NCBI RefSeq assembly: GCF_900176275.1
Contig: NZ_FWXD01000002.1
Location: 106,917 to 170,916, forward strand
From: Andreprevotia lacus DSM 23236
GTDB lineage: Bacteria > Pseudomonadota > Gammaproteobacteria > Burkholderiales > Chitinibacteraceae
Length of the DNA stretch: 64,000 nucleotides
Direction: 5' to 3'
The notes below the pieces were generated by a model, which worked only from the letters and a program-made list of their open reading frames with translations, was not told the origin of the DNA and ran no database searches. Each line of letters opens with the position of its first letter. Within the stretch, counting starts at the first letter, position 1. Below are positions 9,199 through 18,126 of this stretch, in pieces. The position numbers and the translations under genes are program-made.

Positions 9199-10464
9199 AT
9201 GCACTACAAGATCATCACCGCCGCGCTTGCCCTGCTGGGCCTGGCCGGCAGCGCTGCAGCAGCCATCACCGAATGGCAGGACGGCGCAAGCTATACCGTG
9301 GGCCAGATCGTGCAATATCAGGGCCAGCGTTATCAGGACCTGCAGGCGCATACCGCGTGGACCGGCGCAGGCTGGAACCCGCACGATGCCGTATCGCTGT
9401 GGAAGCCGCTGGGCAGCTGTACGACCACGGCCGGCAACCTGTGCAACCCGGTGGGCGTGACCGCTGCGGCCTACACCACCTGGGCTGGCGGTGCCAAGGG
9501 CGCCTACAGCCTGGTGCATGACGACTACTGCGCCTATATCACCGACGGCCAGATCAGCAATGCGGAGCCCGAGCTGACCAAGCGCGGCCTGCATGCCACC
9601 TTCGCGGTCATTACCGCCAATTGCGCGCCGTATCACTGGCAGGCAGCCAAGCAGTTCATTGCGCATGGTCACGAAATTGCCAGCCACAGCCGCAACCACT
9701 TCGATTCCAACACTGCCGCGTGGAACAGCAGTGCGGAAATCGACGGCTCGGCCAGCGATATCGCCGCGCATCTGGATGGCTACAAGGTGGGCTTCTTTGC
9801 CTGGCCGTCCGACATCGCGCCCGATGCACCGATGAACTACCTGAAAAGCGCGGCCAACTATATCGGTGGCCGGGCTGCCAGCCGCGTGGATGAAAACAAC
9901 AACATCATCTACGGCACGGCGGCCGGCGTGAACGATGCCAACTTCACCAACCCCTACAACATCAAGTGGGACCTGTTCACCAATTCGGGCATCTGGTCGC
10001 TGTACCCGATGGGCAGCGAAATCCTCAACCTGCACGTCGATGCCGCAATTGCCCAGGGTGGCTGGGCGCTGCGTACCGCGCACGGCGTGGGCGACCAATC
10101 GTGGGAAACCATCCCGGTTGACCGCTATATTGCCCACCTCGACTACGTGAAGAGCAAGGTCGATGCCGGTGATCTGTGGATGGCCACACCCAGCCAGGTG
10201 ATCCGTTACCGCTTTGCACGCCAGAACTGCTCGCCCGCCGTCACGCTGGATGGTAACGGCCAGGCACTGGTGCACTTTGCCACTGGCGCGGATTGCCTGA
10301 AATACGGCACCGATCTCACGCTGGATATCGCAACCGATCGTGCGGTGACGGCAGCTGCCGCCACACAGGCCGGCCAGCCGTTGGCAGTGAAGCTGCTGGA
10401 TGGCAGCCATGTGCGCGTGACCGTCAATCCGACTCTGGGTGATGCCAGCCTGCAACTGCGTTAA
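9199..10464 (+). CDS. Secreted polysaccharide deacetylase (NodB/CE4) with chitin-binding module
   Basis: A 421-residue exported protein. A signal peptide (1-22) is followed by a CBM5/12-type carbohydrate-binding module (about 24-75; the aromatic pattern EWQDGASYTVGQIVQYQGQRY and a final LWKPLG are typical). The NodB-fold deacetylase domain (about 95-330) has the metal Asp pair HDDYC near 111 and the metal-binding His motif SHSRNH at 162-167. A C-terminal beta-rich region of about 80 residues may be a further accessory domain. Likely role: removal of acetyl groups from chitin or chitooligosaccharides outside the cell. It lies directly downstream of the GH18-LytTR regulator on the same strand and is a natural candidate for its target gene (inference). 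ATG at 9199 follows GGAGAACCGAA. Confidence 0.85.
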   Translation: MHYKIITAALALLGLAGSAAAAITEWQDGASYTVGQIVQYQGQRYQDLQAHTAWTGAGWNPHDAVSLWKPLGSCTTTAGNLCNPVGVTAAAYTTWAGGAKGAYSLVHDDYCAYITDGQISNAEPELTKRGLHATFAVITANCAPYHWQAAKQFIAHGHEIASHSRNHFDSNTAAWNSSAEIDGSASDIAAHLDGYKVGFFAWPSDIAPDAPMNYLKSAANYIGGRAASRVDENNNIIYGTAAGVNDANFTNPYNIKWDLFTNSGIWSLYPMGSEILNLHVDAAIAQGGWALRTAHGVGDQSWETIPVDRYIAHLDYVKSKVDAGDLWMATPSQVIRYRFARQNCSPAVTLDGNGQALVHFATGADCLKYGTDLTLDIATDRAVTAAAATQAGQPLAVKLLDGSHVRVTVNPTLGDASLQLR

Positions 10465-10509
10465 GCACCTTGGTTGCCGCCTGCATTGCATGCAGGTGGC
10501 AAGCCTGCA

Positions 10510-10540
10510 CAAGAACCCGGCTTGGTCGGGTTCTTGTCAT
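10510..10540 (+). terminator. Terminator after the deacetylase gene
   Basis: CAAGAACCCG (10510-10519) pairs with CGGGTTCTTG (10527-10536), followed by TCATTT. It lies between convergent genes and may serve both. Confidence 0.7.
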
Positions 10541-10614
10541 TTCAGCCAGGCATGGTGTGATTGGCACGCTGCTGTGAGTCGCAACGATGGGCAGCAGCTG
10601 TAGGTTATCGAGAC

Positions 10615-11718
10615 TTATTGCGTGGCGGCAGGTGTGGATGCGCCGCGTTGTTGCAGCGCATCCAGCCGTGCATTGCGCTCGGCGGTCGGCAGCTTGGCCA
10701 GTTCGCGCACTGCCGCGTAGAACTTCGGCAGCTCGTCGCTCTGCTCGTGCAGCAACTGGCTGAAGGCCGGCACCCGGTTGTGGTAGGTGGCCAGCGAGGC
10801 CAGATGGGCATTGCCCGGCGGTGGATCAAACCAGTGGTCGTAGCCGCGATAGCCACCCCATTGCTGCTTCAGCGCCTGATAGTCATGCAGCAGTTGCTGC
10901 AGCGCCAGGTGCTTGCGCGTGCGCTTGTCCGCATCGCTGGCCGGGCCGGTATAGATTTCGGTCAGTTGGTGCTGGGTGTGGGCCAGCAGGTGCTGGAATT
11001 GCTCGCGGCGTTGCTGGCTGGTGGTTTCGCGCTCGGGGGCTGCATCGCCATGCACCAAGCGCCAACGGCGCGCGCCTTCGATTTCGACGCTGGTGGCAAA
11101 GGCCTCGTTGAATGCGCTGTCGCCATCGACATACACCAGCTGGTGCGCCAGCTCATGAAAAATCAACCGTGCCAGATCGGTGTCGCTGTAGCCCAGAAAA
11201 GTGTTGAGCAGCGGGTCGCTCAGCCAGCCCAGCGTCGAATACGCCGGCACGCCGTAGACGTAGACATCGTCGCCGGCCGCGCTGCGTGCGGCGGCAAAAT
11301 CGCGTGCATCATGCTCGCTGAAAAAGCCGCGATAGCTGATGCAGCCGACGAAAAAAAAGCAGGATGCACGTGGTGTGAGGGAGAGTTCGGGCGTGCTGAC
11401 CACGTTCCACACCGCATAGGGCCGGCCCAGATCAGCGTAGCGCTTGTAACTGTCGTTATCCGGCAGGCCCAGCTCGCGGCTGGCGAACTGGCGCATGTCG
11501 CGCGCCAGTTGCAGCTTGCGCACCACGGCCGGTGGTGTGGCCGGATCGGCAATCACGGTGTCGACCGGGCGGGTCTTGCTCAGCAATTCCAGATGGCCGC
11601 CAACCGCCTGTGCGTAGTAGCGGGTGCTGCTGCAGGCGCTCAGCACCCCCAGCAGCGCGATTACGCAAACCAGTAACGCACGACGCCGGGTCAGCCAGGC
11701 CGGGCGCCGCAAGGCCAT
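10615..11718 (-). CDS. Lipoprotein aminopeptidase (PF10023 family)
   Basis: A 367-residue predicted lipoprotein with lipobox LSAC (Cys29). The zinc metallopeptidase motif HELAH is at 188-192, and the downstream NEAFATSVE (Glu near 205) supplies the third ligand, as in the putative aminopeptidase family PF10023 (COG4324). Its start codon ATG overlaps the stop codon of the upstream histidine kinase gene as TGATG, so translation is probably coupled. A longer open frame extends upstream through the kinase gene but is a shadow; the signal peptide fixes the start at 11718. It is the last gene of the sugar-sensing operon; its link to that system is unknown. Confidence 0.82.
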   Translation of the reverse strand: MALRRPAWLTRRRALLVCVIALLGVLSACSSTRYYAQAVGGHLELLSKTRPVDTVIADPATPPAVVRKLQLARDMRQFASRELGLPDNDSYKRYADLGRPYAVWNVVSTPELSLTPRASCFFFVGCISYRGFFSEHDARDFAAARSAAGDDVYVYGVPAYSTLGWLSDPLLNTFLGYSDTDLARLIFHELAHQLVYVDGDSAFNEAFATSVEIEGARRWRLVHGDAAPERETTSQQRREQFQHLLAHTQHQLTEIYTGPASDADKRTRKHLALQQLLHDYQALKQQWGGYRGYDHWFDPPPGNAHLASLATYHNRVPAFSQLLHEQSDELPKFYAAVRELAKLPTAERNARLDALQQRGASTPAATQ

Positions 11719-13250
11719 CAGCCCATGCTCGCGGTGCGCGGCAAGGTGATGGTCACCTGCAGGCCGCCTTGCGGGTGGTTGGCCAGGGTCAGCTCGCCGC
11801 CGTGGGCGTGGATGATGTCGCGCGCAATGCCCAGCCCCAGCCCCATGCCGCCCTGATTGGTCTGCTTGCCGTGCTCCAGTCGCACATAAGGCTGGAACAA
11901 GGTGGGCAGCGCCTCTTCGGCCACGCCGGGGCCGTAGTCGCGTATGGTCAGCTCGGTTTCGCCGTCGCGGTTGGACAGCAGCACCTCGGCCCGCTGGCCG
12001 TACTTGATCGCATTGTCGATCAGGTTGGAGATCGCACGCTTGAGCGCCAGCGGCTTGCCCAGCACCGTGATCGGCGCGGCGGCCACGGCGACCTCGAAGC
12101 CGCCCATCTTGGCATCCTCGCTCAGCCGGTTGAGCAGGGTATCGAGGCGGATGGCGGTGCGGTTTTCGTGGATGTCGGTGTCTTTCACGCTTTGCAGCGC
12201 GCCCTTGACCATCATTTCCAGCTCGTCGAGGTCTTCGTGGAATTCGCGCCGGTCGTGCTCGTCGTCCAGCATTTCGGTGCGCAGCTTCAGGCGGGTGATG
12301 GGGGTGCGCAGGTCGTGCGAGATGGATGCAAACAGCCGCTCGCGGTCTTCCAGATAGCGGTTGATGCGTGCCTGCATGGCGTGGAAGGCATGCGCGGTGT
12401 TCAGGTACTCGCGTGAGCCACTTTCGGGCAGATGCGGGTTGGCGCCCTGGCCAAAAGCCTCGGCCGCCTCGGACAGCAAGGCCAGCGGTCGTGTCAGCCA
12501 GCGCACCACCCACAGCGACAGCAGCAACACCGCTACCAGCGTGGCCAGTTGCAGCGCCAGCTTGTCGCGCGTCAGCGGGTTGGCCTGATCCAGAAAGTAG
12601 GGATTGGGCATCAGGGTGGCCAGATACAGCCAATCGCCCGATTCCAGCTCGGCCTGGATCACCAGAATGGGGGCAGGGCGCGGCTTGACCAGCAAGGTGT
12701 GCTGCACCCAGCTGTCGGGCAGGTCGGACAGCGTGACGCCATCCTCGGTCACCGCCAGCTCGTCCGGCCAGGCAAAGCCGATGCGGTAGGTGGACAGGCG
12801 TGGCAGCTCTTGCGTCAGCGTAGTGGTGAGTGTTTCCACCACCGATTGCGCCAGCGGCGCATCGACCACGCTCTTGATATCGACCGGGCCGTGGTTGACG
12901 TTGACGAAGAAGCGCGTGCCGCCCATTTCGCGCAACTGTTCGATCAGCAAGGGGCGGTAGTTGGCCGGCAGGCTCTGGAAAAAGCGCAGCGCGCTGGCGG
13001 CGCTATAGCCGATATAGCGTGCGGCTTCGCGCGCCTCTTCATTCGAGCGCGTGCGCAGCTGCGCGGCCCAGAACCAGGTGCCCAGCGCCTGGCTGGCCAG
13101 CACCCCCAGCATCATTACCAGCGCCAGCCGTGCCAGCAGCGAGCCGGGCAGCAAGCGGTTGAAAGTGCGGTTGAGCCATGATGCGCGCTGCAGCGGCTCG
13201 CCGGTCACTTCATCGCCGGCGTTGGCCGGGCGCCAGTCCTCAAGCGACAT
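11718..13250 (-). CDS. Sensor histidine kinase, EnvZ-like, with periplasmic domain
   Basis: A 510-residue inner-membrane kinase. TM1 lies at about 42-62, a periplasmic sensor domain at 65-230, TM2 at about 231-250 and HAMP at about 250-303. The dimerisation/phosphoacceptor H-box is SISHDLRTPITRL with His312. Catalytic boxes follow: N box LIDNAIKYG, G1 DYGPGV, G2 GMGLGLGI. It partners the regulator encoded just upstream (overlap 11 bp) and the binding protein encoded before that. The arrangement resembles GtrS/GltR-type glucose-uptake control next to a sugar ABC transporter, as known in pseudomonads; the signal here is unknown. The periplasmic domain may contact the sugar-loaded binding protein (inference). 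Confidence 0.9.
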   Translation of the reverse strand: MSLEDWRPANAGDEVTGEPLQRASWLNRTFNRLLPGSLLARLALVMMLGVLASQALGTWFWAAQLRTRSNEEAREAARYIGYSAASALRFFQSLPANYRPLLIEQLREMGGTRFFVNVNHGPVDIKSVVDAPLAQSVVETLTTTLTQELPRLSTYRIGFAWPDELAVTEDGVTLSDLPDSWVQHTLLVKPRPAPILVIQAELESGDWLYLATLMPNPYFLDQANPLTRDKLALQLATLVAVLLLSLWVVRWLTRPLALLSEAAEAFGQGANPHLPESGSREYLNTAHAFHAMQARINRYLEDRERLFASISHDLRTPITRLKLRTEMLDDEHDRREFHEDLDELEMMVKGALQSVKDTDIHENRTAIRLDTLLNRLSEDAKMGGFEVAVAAAPITVLGKPLALKRAISNLIDNAIKYGQRAEVLLSNRDGETELTIRDYGPGVAEEALPTLFQPYVRLEHGKQTNQGGMGLGLGIARDIIHAHGGELTLANHPQGGLQVTITLPRTASMG

Positions 13251-13959
13251 GGCTGGTGATGACCTCGGCCGAGAACACGTAGCCGGTGCCGCGCACCGTC
13301 TTGATCAGCGCCGGTTGCTTGCCATCGTCCAGCAGGCGCTGGCGCAGGCGGCTCACCTGCACGTCGAGCGAGCGATCCAGCGGGCCAAGGTCGCGGCCGC
13401 GTGTTTCCTCGGCCAGTACGGTGCGGTCGAGCACGTCGCCGGGGTGCTCGACGAAATAGCGCAGCAGCTGGAAATCCAGCCCGGTGAGCTTGACTGTTTC
13501 GCCGGCCGGATCGGTGAGGGTGCGCTCCAGCGTATCGAGGCTGAAGCCGTTGAAACGGTAATAGCGCGGCGCGGTGGTGCCGCCATCGCCACCCATGCGG
13601 CGGTGGATGGCCTTGATGCGTGCCAGCAGCTCGCGCGGATTGTAGGGCTTGGCGATGTAATCGTCGGCACCCAGCTCCAGCCCGACGATGCGGTCGGTAT
13701 CGTCGGCATTGGCGGTCAGCATGATGATGGGCACGGCCGAGCGCTTGCGCACCGTGCCGCACAATGCAAAGCCATCGGTATCGGGCAGCATCACGTCGAG
13801 GATCACCAGACTGAGCTCATCCTGATAGCGCTCGAATTCGGCCAGGAAGCTGGCGCCGTCGTGGGCGAGCTTGACGTCGTACTGGTTCTTTTCCAGATAC
13901 GTTTTCAGCAGCGTGCGGGTTTTCTGGTCGTCGTCGACGATAAGGATCTTGCGCATCAA
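13240..13959 (-). CDS. OmpR/PhoB-family response regulator
   Basis: A 239-residue regulator. The receiver domain has acidic residues ILIVDDD near 9-11, phosphoacceptor Asp55 in VILDVMLPDTDG, Thr in MLTAN and Lys in AKPYNPRELLARI. The C-terminal winged helix includes LTGLDFQLLRYFVEHPGDVLDR and IKTVRGTGYVFS. The start overlaps the stop of the upstream sugar-binding protein gene (TGATG), and its 3' end overlaps the kinase gene by 11 bp. Likely target: the divergent sugar ABC transporter promoter at 15231-15650. Confidence 0.92.
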   Translation of the reverse strand: MMRKILIVDDDQKTRTLLKTYLEKNQYDVKLAHDGASFLAEFERYQDELSLVILDVMLPDTDGFALCGTVRKRSAVPIIMLTANADDTDRIVGLELGADDYIAKPYNPRELLARIKAIHRRMGGDGGTTAPRYYRFNGFSLDTLERTLTDPAGETVKLTGLDFQLLRYFVEHPGDVLDRTVLAEETRGRDLGPLDRSLDVQVSRLRQRLLDDGKQPALIKTVRGTGYVFSAEVITSHVA

Positions 13960-15230
13960 TCTTCACTCTTGCGGTTGCCCAATGCCCGCGCCAGCGCGGC
14001 AATGCGACGCTGGGTCTCGCTGGCCGGGATGTGCTCGTCGGCAAAATAACGGTGCAGTTGCGCAATGATGGCATCTTTCAGCCCTTCATCGCTGGCCATG
14101 CGGTGTGTCATGCTCGGCGCCTGCACCAGCGCGCCGCGATTGAAGGTGCGCCAAGAGGCCCGCGCACAGCTGTCCATCTGGTTCACATCGGCATCGCGCC
14201 GCACCGGCACCGACCCCTTGATCTGGTTATAGCGTGCCTGCACCGCAGGCGAGGCCGCCAGTTGCGCCAGCTTTTCCTGCTGTACCTGGCTGCCGTAGTC
14301 GTCGGCCAGCATCACGAAGGTATCGACGCTGTACAGGTGGTAATCGGCGGTGCCCGGCACCGGCATGCAGCCGAACTGCTCATCCACGGTCAGCCCCATG
14401 GTCTGCAGCTCGCCCTTGGCCCAGTCGCCCATCACCCACATGCCGACCTCGCCGCTGGCCAGCTGACGGGCCACGCCCTCCCAATGCCGTTCGGCAATCG
14501 GGTCGGGCATCCACTGCTTGAGACGGCGCAAGCGCTCCAGCGCACGGGTTACGCGCGGGTCGAACCACAGTTTTTCATTCCCACGCGTGAACAGCTGGCG
14601 ATAGAAGCTGGGCGAGCTTTCCGACAGCACCAGCGTCTCGAACAAGGTAGCCACTTGCCAGGGTTCGCTGCTTTGGGCCAGCGGAATCACGCCGGCACGC
14701 TTGAGCTTGTCGGCCACGCGCTCGAACTCGGCCCAGTTGCGCGGCGGGGTCAGGCCCAGCTCGGCAAAAATGCGCTTCTGATAAAACAGCGTATTGATGC
14801 GGTGTATACCCACCGGTACCGCCACCACGTGACCACGCTGGCGTACCAGCGTCCAGATGGTGGGAAAGAAGGCGCGGCTCCAACCGTTCTGCGTGGAGAC
14901 GTTATCCAGCTCCAGCAGCAGGCCCAGCTCGGCCCATTCCTGGATGGCAGGGCCGATCAGCTGCGCCACATCGGGCGCACGGCCCGACAGCAAGCGGCTT
15001 TTCAGCACCTTCATCGCGCCGATGCCGGCGCCGCCGGCAATGGCGGCATCACGCCACTGTATGTCGTCGCGATCGAGCGCATCGGCCAGCGCATCGGCGG
15101 CCTTGCGCTCGCTTTGCGAGGTCCACCAGTGCAGTACATCCAGCTTTTGCTGCGCGTGCGCCAGCGTGCTGGAGGCCAGCACGGCAAGCGCCAGCGGCGC
15201 GACAAGGTAGCGGGATAGGGACGGTTTCAT
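13956..15230 (-). CDS. Periplasmic sugar-binding protein encoded with the two-component system
   Basis: A 424-residue extracellular solute-binding protein (family 1, sugar type). The signal peptide MKPSLSRYLVAPLALAVLA...AHA is cleaved near residue 27, and the mature protein starts QQKLDVLHWWTSQSERKA. Typical sugar-binding features follow, such as the RINTLFYQKRIF and MWVMGDWAKGEL segments. ATG 15230 is chosen because it begins the signal peptide; the frame opens further upstream. It is the first gene of the operon with the response regulator, kinase and aminopeptidase, with stop/start overlap, and it is separate from the transporter's own binding protein on the other strand. It may be a sensing protein rather than a transport protein (inference). 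Confidence 0.87.
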   Translation of the reverse strand: MKPSLSRYLVAPLALAVLASSTLAHAQQKLDVLHWWTSQSERKAADALADALDRDDIQWRDAAIAGGAGIGAMKVLKSRLLSGRAPDVAQLIGPAIQEWAELGLLLELDNVSTQNGWSRAFFPTIWTLVRQRGHVVAVPVGIHRINTLFYQKRIFAELGLTPPRNWAEFERVADKLKRAGVIPLAQSSEPWQVATLFETLVLSESSPSFYRQLFTRGNEKLWFDPRVTRALERLRRLKQWMPDPIAERHWEGVARQLASGEVGMWVMGDWAKGELQTMGLTVDEQFGCMPVPGTADYHLYSVDTFVMLADDYGSQVQQEKLAQLAASPAVQARYNQIKGSVPVRRDADVNQMDSCARASWRTFNRGALVQAPSMTHRMASDEGLKDAIIAQLHRYFADEHIPASETQRRIAALARALGNRKSED

Positions 15231-15650
15231 TGTTTGCTTCCGGAGCTTGGCCGCGAGCTTAGCGTAAGCATGACTACTGATTTGTAAAGAAAGCTTGCAT
15301 TCCATTGCAAACAATTGCCTGAGTCATGCAGCAAGCATAGCCGCTGACATCTTGCCACGACGGGCGTTCGCACGCGATTTCCATTGTTGTGGCCATCACC
15401 GTTCATGCCTGCTGTTTGTAAAATAATGTAACGCAATTTTGATCTAATTTTATGGTTTTTTGTTTAAAAACAAAGTGTTGTGGTGTTGTTGTGCATGGGC
15501 GGCAAAAAATTCGCGTCACGAATAAGGCGGTGCTAACTTTCGAGCATCCCAAGTCCGTAGCACGGGCCTGGGCACTACAAGCGCCACCGGCCGTCATGGC
15601 CGCCAAGGCTGTAAACCTGAAGCTGTTCAAGAACTGAGGAGTTCGACCCC
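15231..15650. promoter_or_regulatory. Divergent control region between the sensing operon and the sugar ABC operon
   Basis: A 420-bp intergenic stretch, markedly AT-rich at 15411-15480. It contains the inverted repeat TTTGTTT-AA-AAACAAA (15459-15474) and the direct repeat TTTGTAAA at 15281-15288 and 15415-15422. These are candidate operators for the adjacent OmpR-type regulator or a carbon-control factor. No promoter could be assigned with certainty. A short open frame at 15452-15637 looks like chance. Confidence 0.5.
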
Positions 15651-16901
15651 ATGCAAGCCAAACGCTTTACGCGCGCTGCACTGATTGCTGCGCTGATGAC
15701 CGCAGGTCTCGCCCAGGCTGGTTCGTTGACCATCGAATCCTGGCGTGTCGATGACAAGGCCCTGTGGGAAGATGTGCTGATCCCGGCCTTCAACAAGAAG
15801 TACCCGGACATCAAGGTGAAGTTCTCGCCGACCGCACCGACCGAATACGACTCCTCGCTGACCGCTCGCCTGACTGGCGGCACTGCTGGCGACCTGATCA
15901 CGCTGCGCCCGTTCGACAAGTCGCTCGACCTGTTCAAGAAAGGCCAGATCGAAGCGCTGAACGGCAAGAAGGGCATTGAAAACTTCCCGGCTTCGGCCAA
16001 GGTTGCTTGGCAAACCGACGACGGCAAGACCGTGTTCGGCCTGCCGATGGCTTCCGTGATTCACGGCATCTTGTACAACAAGAAGGTGTTCCAGGAACTG
16101 AACCTGCAACCGCCGAAGACCACCGACGAATTCTTCAAGGTTGCCGAAGCAATCAAGAAGTCGGGCAAGTACACCCCGATCGCACTGGGTACTGCTGACC
16201 AGTGGGAAGCCAACCAGATCGTGTTCACCAGCTTCGGTGCCCCGTACTGGAAGGGCGAAGAAGGCCGCAAGGCGCTGATCGCCGGCAAGGAAAAGTTCAC
16301 TGACGCACCGTTCGTGGCCGCGTTCGATTTCGAGTCCAAGCTGGCTCCGTACCTCGCCAAGGGCTATCAGGCTCAAACCTACGGCGATACACAGACCCTG
16401 TTCGCTTCGGGCAAGGCTGCCATGGTGCCGGCCGGTTCGTGGGACATCTCCTACTACAACACCAATGCCAAGTTTGAACTGGGCGCGTTCCCGCCCCCGG
16501 TGCCGAAGGCTGGCGACAAGTGCTACATCTCCGACCATACCGACATCGGCATGGGCGTGAACAGCAAGTCCAAGAACAAGGACGATGCCTACAAGTTCGT
16601 GGAATGGATGGGTTCGCAAGAATTCGCTGACCTGTACACCAACAAGGTCACCGGCTTCTTCTCGCTGTCCAGCCACCTGATCGCCGTGAAGGATCCGGTT
16701 GCCAAGCAGATGCTGGACTGGCGCAAGAGCTGCTCGTCGACCATCCGTCTGAACGCCCAGATCATGAACCGTGGCGAGCCGAACATGGAAAACGAACTGT
16801 GGAACGTGAACTCGCAAGTCCTGAACGGCAAGATGACTGCCAAGGACGCTGCAGCACGCATCCAGACCGGCTTCGAAAAGTGGTACAAGCCGGGCAAGTA
16901 A
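15651..16901 (+). CDS. Sugar ABC transporter periplasmic binding protein
   Basis: A 416-residue family-1 solute-binding protein with a signal peptide (about 1-23, cleavage after AQA). The mature region begins GSLTIESWRVDDKALWEDVL and includes AAMVPAGSWDISYY, usual for sugar-binding proteins of the MalE/UgpB class. Codon choice is strongly biased and uniform compared with neighbours, suggesting high expression. It is the first gene of the transporter operon, with a strong hairpin after it and the two permeases and ATPase downstream. Preceded by GAGGAG at a suitable distance. The substrate is not determinable from sequence alone; a mono- or disaccharide such as glucose, GlcNAc or chitobiose is plausible. 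Confidence 0.9.
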   Translation: MQAKRFTRAALIAALMTAGLAQAGSLTIESWRVDDKALWEDVLIPAFNKKYPDIKVKFSPTAPTEYDSSLTARLTGGTAGDLITLRPFDKSLDLFKKGQIEALNGKKGIENFPASAKVAWQTDDGKTVFGLPMASVIHGILYNKKVFQELNLQPPKTTDEFFKVAEAIKKSGKYTPIALGTADQWEANQIVFTSFGAPYWKGEEGRKALIAGKEKFTDAPFVAAFDFESKLAPYLAKGYQAQTYGDTQTLFASGKAAMVPAGSWDISYYNTNAKFELGAFPPPVPKAGDKCYISDHTDIGMGVNSKSKNKDDAYKFVEWMGSQEFADLYTNKVTGFFSLSSHLIAVKDPVAKQMLDWRKSCSSTIRLNAQIMNRGEPNMENELWNVNSQVLNGKMTAKDAAARIQTGFEKWYKPGK

Positions 16902-16921
16902 TTGCCGTGATTTTGTAATAC

Positions 16922-16987
16922 CCCCGGCGACCCTGCGCGCGCTTGAACCCAGTTCCAGCCGATTGCAACGCAGGGCCCCCGCCGGGG
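16922..16987 (+). other. Strong stem-loop after the binding-protein gene
   Basis: CCCCGGCG (16922-16929) and CCCTGCG (16931-16937) pair with CGCAGGG (16969-16975) and CGCCGGGG (16980-16987). No T-run follows. Such hairpins often stabilise the binding-protein mRNA or lower read-through into the permease genes. The rest of the 300-bp gap (16988-17201) shows no gene. Confidence 0.6.
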
Positions 16988-17201
16988 CGAGCAGTAAAAG
17001 TCTTCATCCTCGACTGTGAGTAGGCCGGTGGCGTACCCCCGGCGCTGCCTGACAGCTCAAGCGTTGTTCGGTACTGACGTTGCGTTTCGCCTATTGTTAT
17101 CTGACAGGGGCCAAGCCTGAAGCAGTTGCCGCATTGCCTGCGTTGTTGCGGTGTCCCGTGCGCCCCGGCCATTTTTTTGTCCGTTTCTTCTGGAGAAGAG
17201 C

Positions 17202-18116
17202 ATGAAACGCTTCTCTTTCTGGCACGTAGTGGTCTTTCTCGCGCCAGCTTTCCTGATATACACGGTGTTCAGCGCCTATCCGCTGCTCGATACGCTGCGC
17301 CAAGGGTTTTATACCACCTCGGATACCGGCCACCAGTCGTGGATCGGCATCGCCAACTACACCAAGCTGCTGACTGACCCACAATGGTCGGACGGCTTCT
17401 GGAACGCGATGAAGAACAACGTGAAGTTCTTCCTCATCCACATGTGCATCCAGAACCCGATCGGCCTGTTGCTGGCCGCGCTGCTGTCGCTCAAGGGCGT
17501 CAAGGGCGCCAAGGCCTACCAGACCGTGCTGTTCCTGCCGACATTGCTGTCGGTGGTGATCATCGGCTTCATCTGGCAGCTGATCCTGTCGCCGCTGTGG
17601 GGCGTATCCGAATCGCTGATGACCCATGTCGGTCTGGGCGAGCACTTTGCTCCGTGGCTGGGCCAGGAAGAAACCGCGCTGATCACGCTGGCGCTGATCT
17701 CGGTGTGGCAATTCGTCGGCATCCCGATGATGCTGATCTATGCCTCGCTGATCGCGATTCCGGAAGAAATCATCGAAGCCGCCGTGGTCGAGGGCGCATC
17801 GCCGTGGCGCATTTTCTGGACCATACGCCTGCCGCTGATCCTGCCCACGCTGGGTCTGGTGACCATCCTGACCTTCGTCGGCAACTTCAACGCGTTTGAC
17901 CTGATTTACTCGGTGAAGGGCGCGATTGCCGGGCCGAACTTCAGTACCGATATCCTGGGCACGTATTTCTACCGTACCTTCTTTGGTTACCAGAGTCAGG
18001 TCGGCAGCCCGACCATGGGGGCGGCAGTAGCGACCACCATGTTCCTGATCATTCTGGCCGGTGTAGGCGTTTACACCTTCCTCATCCAGCGCAAGCTGCA
18101 ACGTCATTCGTTCTAA
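17202..18116 (+). CDS. Sugar ABC transporter permease, MalF/UgpA type
   Basis: A 304-residue inner-membrane permease with about six transmembrane helices, the first at about 8-30 (VVVFLAPAFLIYTVFSAYP). The cytoplasmic EAA loop reads EAAVVEGASPWRIFWTIRLP near residue 195-215 and contacts the ATPase. ATG 17202 is preceded by GGAGAAGAG; an upstream in-frame start at 17151 would add a non-membrane leader and lacks a ribosome-binding site. It lies 10 bp from the second permease gene. Confidence 0.92.
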   Translation: MKRFSFWHVVVFLAPAFLIYTVFSAYPLLDTLRQGFYTTSDTGHQSWIGIANYTKLLTDPQWSDGFWNAMKNNVKFFLIHMCIQNPIGLLLAALLSLKGVKGAKAYQTVLFLPTLLSVVIIGFIWQLILSPLWGVSESLMTHVGLGEHFAPWLGQEETALITLALISVWQFVGIPMMLIYASLIAIPEEIIEAAVVEGASPWRIFWTIRLPLILPTLGLVTILTFVGNFNAFDLIYSVKGAIAGPNFSTDILGTYFYRTFFGYQSQVGSPTMGAAVATTMFLIILAGVGVYTFLIQRKLQRHSF

Positions 18117-18126
18117 GGAGCCGGTC

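Noticed and set aside
10615-12633. A 672-codon single gene covering the aminopeptidase and part of the kinase
   Set aside because: Only the last 367 codons match a protein family and begin with a lipoprotein signal; the earlier part is the kinase gene read in the wrong frame.
15452-15637. Short 61-codon frame upstream of the sugar-binding protein gene
   Set aside because: It ends just before the real gene and has no ribosome-binding site or similarity; taken as part of the control region.
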